Below are positions 58,063-64,000 of a stretch of DNA of 64,000 bases, piece by piece. The translations under genes were made by a program, and so were the position numbers. Where the stretch lies: positions 42,567 to 106,566 of the forward strand of contig NW_006281102.1 in the NCBI RefSeq assembly GCF_000203795.2. The letters run 5' to 3'. Within the stretch, counting starts at the first letter, position 1, and every line of letters starts with the position of its first letter. Origin of the DNA: Batrachochytrium dendrobatidis JAM81 (taxonomy: Eukaryota > Chytridiomycota > Chytridiomycetes > Rhizophydiales). The notes beneath the pieces were generated by a model. The model was given only the letters and a program-made list of their open reading frames with translations. It did not search any database and was not told where the DNA came from.

Positions 58063-61000
58063 TTAAAATTCCATTGCTGAAGCGGATTCATCCTGTGGAT
58101 TGGATAACTTGATGGCGTAGTTTTCTACAGGAGTCTGGGCCGCAGTAACAATCCGTTGAAATGATCGGTTTTGTGCAAGTATGGGTGCAATTTCCTTGAA
58201 CAATTCAACTTTGGGCAGCCCCTAGTGTAACAGTATTCATACATGAGAGTCGTGTTTACAATCTTTAATCATACAATCATTTAAACGTACCAGAATCAAC
58301 GGATCCCAACTCGATCCACCTAATCCTGATAAATCATCGCATACTTCCCTGGCTTTTGATACAGCACTTTCTTCAACTAATTTATGTGCATACATTTTTA
58401 GCCAGTACCGATACGCCTCAGCGTCGCCACATGCAACAGCTGATGCGAGTCGATCCTCTAGCATATCCATCGAAGCAAACCGTCGTTGTCGTGGCATCAA
58501 TCCAGATCCATTAAACCGATTCAAGTACGTATCTGTTGTGACATCTACCAACTTCATCCACGCACGCATTCCGATATGGTAGGTAAACGATACACCACGG
58601 GATGTCGTTATAATAGGAAGTCCGTCAGACTTGAAAGATATATGCACAAGTGTCACATCAACATCTGTTTCACCATCTGCTTCGTCAAAAATTAACGGAG
58701 CTATGGATATGTGGGTCAACAGCTGTGTTTGCGTTGGGATATTCCTATATAAATTAAAACAAACCCATCAACACTAGACTGGGATCAATGGCTCAATACA
58801 GTGGTCATCGTACCATATATGCATCTGGCCCGTGCCGTCAATACAAAGAAGAAAAGGACCTTGGGCAGACAGGTATACAGCACAACTTGCCATAGCAATA
58901 GCAGGAAAGGATCTACACGTAACATCAAAAAGTAAATACAATATATATACATCAACATGACAGCAAACCCACCTCCGACCAGATATACTGAATATATTCA
59001 AGGTAGCATTAGCACAAGCAGCTGCAACAAACTCGCTCGTGACACAAGCAAGTATTACTGGGCTTGGCAAAACTAAATGCCATAGCTGATCCTCTCCTCT
59101 AGTACAAACCAGTCGCGCAACTGTATCATGTTACATAAACGTGTGGTTTATAACTGCAAGCATGTTGTTGTACAAAATTGTCATGTATTATACAGTTTGA
59201 ATCTTACGTTTCTTTTCGTTGCGACACTCTAGTCCAATATGCTGGTTGGCCGGTCCTTCTTTAGATTCGGCAATGAATACATCGCGTGGTTCTGGAATAC
59301 CTAATTGAGGCAACGCCTCAAATCCATGTACCATGGGAAGGACATACTTTGTCGGAATCACGCCAGACTAAAATGACCATATTTAATATTATAAACATAT
59401 GCCAAAGTATTGGTATGGACACGGGAATGATAAAGTATCACTTACTTGCTGAGAATGCGCAAGAGAGTTGGGAATAAGCAAAGCGGCTGAAGAAACAATC
59501 GGAATACCACCATTAGATATAGGCGCAGCAGAAACCTGGGTTGAAGTTGGCACACCATTTGCAATATGATGTTCTGGTCTTTTTTTTTCAGGCACCCTTA
59601 CAGATTCAACTACAGTTGTTGGTGCGCTAAATGGATTGGGAACCGTATCATCTGAGCTAAACACGCACATTACAGAAAGAGTTAAAATCTCAGTGAATCT
59701 ACTTTGTGACTATATACTATCAAGCCTTGCAGCATAAAATATACCTTTGAATAAAAATAGGCTGGATACGCTTTTTACCATCCTTGGTTCTTGAAATGGT
59801 CTGAGCAAGCAGAGTGCTGGATGCAGGTGGTTGGGAATCTCCCAAAGACATGGCCTGTGTGCTAGATATAGATTCTGCTAAAGCCATCTGTGGAGTACTA
59901 TCATTTACATCAACAGCTGCTGTTGATCCACTGGTATTAGGAAATCCTTGATGTGCGCCAGCCATTAGATCAGCAATACGACCTACAGGCGTAGGTGCCT
60001 CGGTTACAGTGTGTTCTAAAGATTCAAGCTGTGCTTCTAAATCCAACTGTGTGGTGGATTCGGGAATGACGTGTTTCGCTCTACGCTTACCATATCTTCC
60101 CAAGACAAAATCCTAAACAGTCAAGTTTTAGAGAAATCATCAAATAAGACATAAATTTAAAGGCAATATACCGTTTCGTTTGCATTCAGTGATCGCCCAA
60201 ATTCAGCCAAATTAAATTCAAGATATACTACAGTTCCATCATAGGAGCATCCAAGAAGCCCATACCCATCCAGTGTCCTATTCCAAAAAACCCAATCATG
60301 TTGGTTTAATGAATGCAATGGACACATATACATTTCTACAGGAATGTACTTGCCATGATAGATCAAGAACAGAGTGCTCAACCAGTTCAAGAATATTTGC
60401 AATGGCACTGGAATGATTTGTCGACCAAATTGATATACCATTATCTTGACTTCCTGTAGCACAAATTGATATATATGGTACTGGAGCAACTGTATCTCCA
60501 ACAACAGGCTCAGAACTGGGTTGTGAAAATAATCTAGGATTAAAAGACTAATGCGAGTAGATTAGCTATTAAAACTGAATACACTAGATTTGGAAAAGGA
60601 TATATAAACTAACGCGATAGGTCGTAGCACTCACAGCAACTTCAACAGCAGCCTTGTGCCCGACAAAGAAATCTTCAGATTTCCAATCTTGTCGCTGAAT
60701 TAATGGGGCTACACAAACTGATCCGCTCTCGCCGTTAGTAGCAGCAATAACTGTCCCATCGGGTCCCCAGCTTAGTCGTGTAAAAAACGTAGTGGATGCA
60801 CCAGACTCGAGAGGCTCAGTAATAGTTGTTTCGACTTCCCAATCGGATGTGCGAAATACTTTGATAGATCTATCATCACTCTAGCAACACGATGGATACA
60901 ATGAAAATACCAGAAATGAGTGAAATATTAAAAAAACCAGACCAATTTCAAAATCATATACCTGAGTAGCAACGTATTTTCCTGCAGGATCCCATGTAAT

Positions 61001-61808
61001 ACCTTTAACAAATCCAGCGTGACAGTCGATCCGCTTGACTTGCTCAAAGGTTACTCCATCCCAGATGACTACACGACGATCGAATCCACATGAAGCAAGA
61101 AATGCCTGATCATGCGACCAAGCCAAATCTGCTACATCTACATGAAACATGTCAAAACACTTTATCAAAAACAAAGTAGAAGCTTTACATCATTTACCAG
61201 ATTCATGTGCAGGAAGAATCTTGACCACTCGATACGATTCACAGTTTTTAATAGTTCCTGATTCACCGAATCCAGTATTTCTGATTTTGGATCTAAACCA
61301 TAGACATATTAGTATAGAAATACAAGTTTTGATTAGATGTGTATTGCCTACCCATCAAGTTTCCATATAACGACTTTAGCGTCTTCAGATCCGGATGCCA
61401 AATACTCTCCTCTAGGAGACCATCGAACGCATAGAATAGCACCTGAATCCATCTTTCAGTATACTTGAATCAAAACCAACTGTAGCGGAACCTCATTGCA
61501 TCAACCTACCATCATGGATCGACATGGAAGACAGTTGTTTTGGAACAGATGGATCGAGTTCGGCTTCTTGGCTGACAATCGGCTTCATGTTCCATATTTT
61601 GATATTGACTAATAATAATGCATGAGTTATTGATACCATGGCATTCATGATGTAAAAGTTCAAAAGTTGACAGGCGGTTCATGTGTGAATTACCAAGTCC
61701 GGCAGTGGCCAGTTTCTGGCCAGAAGGATGAACATGGAGTGAATAAATAGGAGTTTTACGACTCTTTCCTGTTCGATGAGTGACCCAAGGAGGTACAAAC
61801 AGCTGCAT
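58063..61808 (-). CDS. HIR1: HIR1/HIRA histone H3-H4 chaperone subunit
   Basis: Subunit of the HIR/HIRA complex, which deposits H3-H4 independently of replication and represses histone genes. Fifteen exons run from 61694-61808 (start MQLFVPPWVTHR) to 58063-58221; others include 61510-61608, 61352-61442, 61198-61292, 60962-61137, 60635-60880, 60350-60547, 60172-60277, 59745-60112, 59446-59656, 59208-59367, 58973-59120, 58814-58912 and 58291-58744. The N-terminal WD40 propeller is clear (DVADLAWSHDQAFLASCGFD, GFVKGITWDPAGKYVATQ). A linker with KDGKKRIQP (the B-domain motif that binds ASF1 in HIRA) follows, and the C-terminal HIRA domain ends LGLPKVELFKEIAPIL. The join between the exons near 60,350 and 60,277 is one base out of phase, so about 908 residues is approximate. 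Confidence 0.92.
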
Positions 61809-62045
61809 TCCAATAATTAGTGAATTCGACTATCTGCAAGATCTGCTATTCAGTTTGTTACTTCAAAGAATAATTGAATGCGATTTTTCAAAAACTATTT
61901 ATCAATTAGAATTGCAAAATTCAGGTTTCATTTCAACAAAATCGGTGGATTTTAAGCAATCTTGTCGATAGTCTTGTCGATAATCTGAAAAGTTTGGCTT
62001 ATAAGCGTATCAGTCTTGAACTGCAAGCGTGTTCGCTCAAAGAGT

Positions 62046-64000
62046 TTATAAAAATGGCTCAATGTTCAACTCAATCACACTGCACGGGAAAGCAATGCCA
62101 AAATGTCCAAGAACTTTGGGATGAACAATTCCAAAAACACCAACCACTTCTCCATTAAAGTACACATCTGCACAACGACCAGGGAAAAATGTAGCATCTA
62201 TCAAACCATTCAATAGATTGTTTAGAAACACATCTCATCGTATTCTATTCAATACAACTTACTGTCTGATTCCTTGATGTAAAATCCATTCTTTTGGCCA
62301 ACATCTACGCGCTTGACATCGAGAATTTGCATGATGCGATCAAGTAAGCCATGAACAATTTCTAATCCAGATGTACGATTAGAGTACAAGGCACAGACAT
62401 TACGCTGGTTGCGAGCACGTCGTTCTTGGCTCTCGTCACGCAGAACAATGTCGGAAATCTCATAAATTTTGATGGGAAGTGCCATATGTTTATTGGCTGC
62501 CAAGGTCTTGAGAATGCCTGGCATGAGACTGGTACGAACCACTTGATATTCAATCGTCTTGGGATTGGATAAAATAACTGCTTCTTTTTGGTCTTTTTTG
62601 TTCAAATATGCAAAATTCTCATTGTGTGAACACTGATTTTCAGTCAAGAGTTTAGTGTCCATTCAATCCAGACACATTCATAAAATAACATAGTCAACCT
62701 ACCAGGGTAAAAGTCAGCACCTCAGTGAATCCAGAAAAGGCAATTTCTTTGCGAATACCCTCTGCCAGCTTGTTGATGGGCAGTGCAACTGAAATGGTGT
62801 TGGATTTCGGATGTGTCTCGATAATCTTGTTGAAATTGTATGCAACTGCTGCATCTTCCATAACGTCACAAGCATGAAGCACATCAGATCGAGTGGGCGG
62901 AACATCTACAAGGATATCTTGCTTGTTTTCCGATAATGAAGCAAAAAGCGACATCTTGGTAATCAGGCGCACCAGCTCATCAGGAGTCACATCAATACCA
63001 ATAGATTTGTTGATGTAGTCAACACCAACTTCAACACGACGAAGAGATAAATCTGGATAAACACACTTGCGACCATCAGGATAAACAACTTCTACTGGCT
63101 CAACACTACAGTCTTCAACAAGTCAGATGTATGATCATCAAACCAATAAACATATATTGTACTAGATATAGCTTGAAAAAAACCTACGTAAACTGGTTTT
63201 TGCAGTAATGAGAAAACATGGTCACAATAGTGTTCAAGACAGTTTTGGCTTTGGTCAAATCTGTAGCAGTGCATTCGATAAAGATATTCTTGGTGGTCAG
63301 TTTGATTTTGGAATGGTCTCCGTTGATGATTGGAGGAAGTGAAAGAACAACATTATCTGCGTCCATGACAACTGGGTAGTATGGCTTTTCACGAATAATA
63401 TGAAGAAACTTGCTGAGTTTACGATCTTCTTCGTAAAAAGTCATGACTTGCGCTCCAGTCATGGTTTTGGTCTGATTAAGAGGAACAAATTGAATGTCAT
63501 CTGGTAGTTGAGCATCGTATACAAATGGCCCCCTGATCGTATCTAGATCGTGAGTGCCAATAGCAACTAAAGTTCGCTTTCTAAATGTTGCAAGATTTTA
63601 TCATTGAGTTTGGAAATCATCAAATACACAAGACATCCTGTAAATACAAACACACCTGCATATGTTGGTATGAAGCTTATCCTGCAGCTCAATAAAACTA
63701 CTATAGGAATGCTGATCAAGAGTAACATTTCGCAAGATTGCAGCAACAACGTATGGACGTACTTGAGCAGTCTATTGAAATTACAAGATACAGCATGGTT
63801 TAGATTTTAGAGTAAACCGTGAGTATATTCAAAGAAAACTCACGTTGGGTTTGACAATCAACTGCTGAATAGGGGATCCATCCGCAGGAGAAACAACCGT
63901 ATAAGTAGGTGGAGAACCCAATTCCAAGTAAGTCTTGATGGCACGAGAAATTCCTTCGACACACAACATATCGTATCTGTTGGCAGGAATATCAATTCGA
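62046..64000 (-). CDS. FRS1: Cytosolic phenylalanyl-tRNA synthetase beta subunit (5' end outside window)
   Basis: The beta chain of the alpha2-beta2 enzyme that charges tRNA-Phe. Exons in the window: 63844 to the edge, 63656-63771, 63188-63580, 62703-63105, 62263-62632 and 62046-62197; phases agree. Signature parts are [18 protein letters not shown] at the edge, [14 protein letters not shown] spliced to [26 protein letters not shown] (B5 region), [20 protein letters not shown] and the core-like segment with [17 protein letters not shown]. The C-terminus has [18 protein letters not shown] and ends with an ELNIEPFL segment. Residues up to about the first 150 lie outside the window. Tandem with HIR1 on the same strand, 237 bases apart. 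Confidence 0.95.

Noticed and set aside
1..64000. tRNA, rRNA or other structural RNA genes
   Set aside because: No tRNA box A/B pair or rRNA-like segment was recognised by eye; a covariance-model search (tRNAscan-SE or Rfam) would decide.

Overview
The window is nuclear DNA of a chytrid fungus. Many short GT-AG introns, AT-rich intergenic DNA, fungal core genes (SEC63, TMA7, HIR1, FRS1, a mitochondrial uL15) and several Crinkler (CRN) proteins sharing a ubiquitin-like header point to Batrachochytrium dendrobatidis or a close relative. That genus assignment is inference from the CRN expansion; no sequence search was run.

Layout. (1) 1-6,400: end of a Dicer-like gene, a small basic protein, two predicted secreted proteins and a DUF1275 membrane protein. 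(2) 7,300-47,600: an accessory block. It holds a frameshifted CRN nuclease gene, a decayed Polinton/Maverick element (integrase and protein-primed DNA polymerase B), a CRN ATPase gene whose 3' end stops exactly where the polymerase remnant begins, a CRN kinase, two large CRN ATPase genes, and at least three further CRN wrecks, two of them fused head to head. Two near-identical copies of a ~3.8 kb segment lie directly upstream of the two large CRN genes; each carries the CRN promoter and a spliced gene of unknown function. A 504-base run of N lies at 21,405-21,908. (3) 48,000-64,000: dense housekeeping genes: an armadillo-plus-DUF4246 protein, SEC63 (16 exons), TMA7 (5 exons), mitochondrial uL15 (3 exons), HIR1 (15 exons) and the 3' part of FRS1.

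How it fits together. The CRN genes share a header and a 5' promoter block but carry different effector parts (PD-(D/E)XK nuclease, AAA-type ATPase, protein kinase). This is the expected architecture of a modular secreted or translocated effector family that diversifies by recombination. The promoter block contains a perfect inverted repeat upstream of two genes, a CRE-like TTACGTCA and the palindrome GACTCGAGTC, so co-regulation is plausible. The core genes show none of the breakage seen in the CRN block, giving a sharp two-compartment organisation.

Exon boundaries were read by eye from splice signals, phase and protein-family continuity. They are firm for SEC63, TMA7, uL15m, FRS1 and DUF1275, one base unresolved in HIR1, and tentative for the lineage-specific genes.
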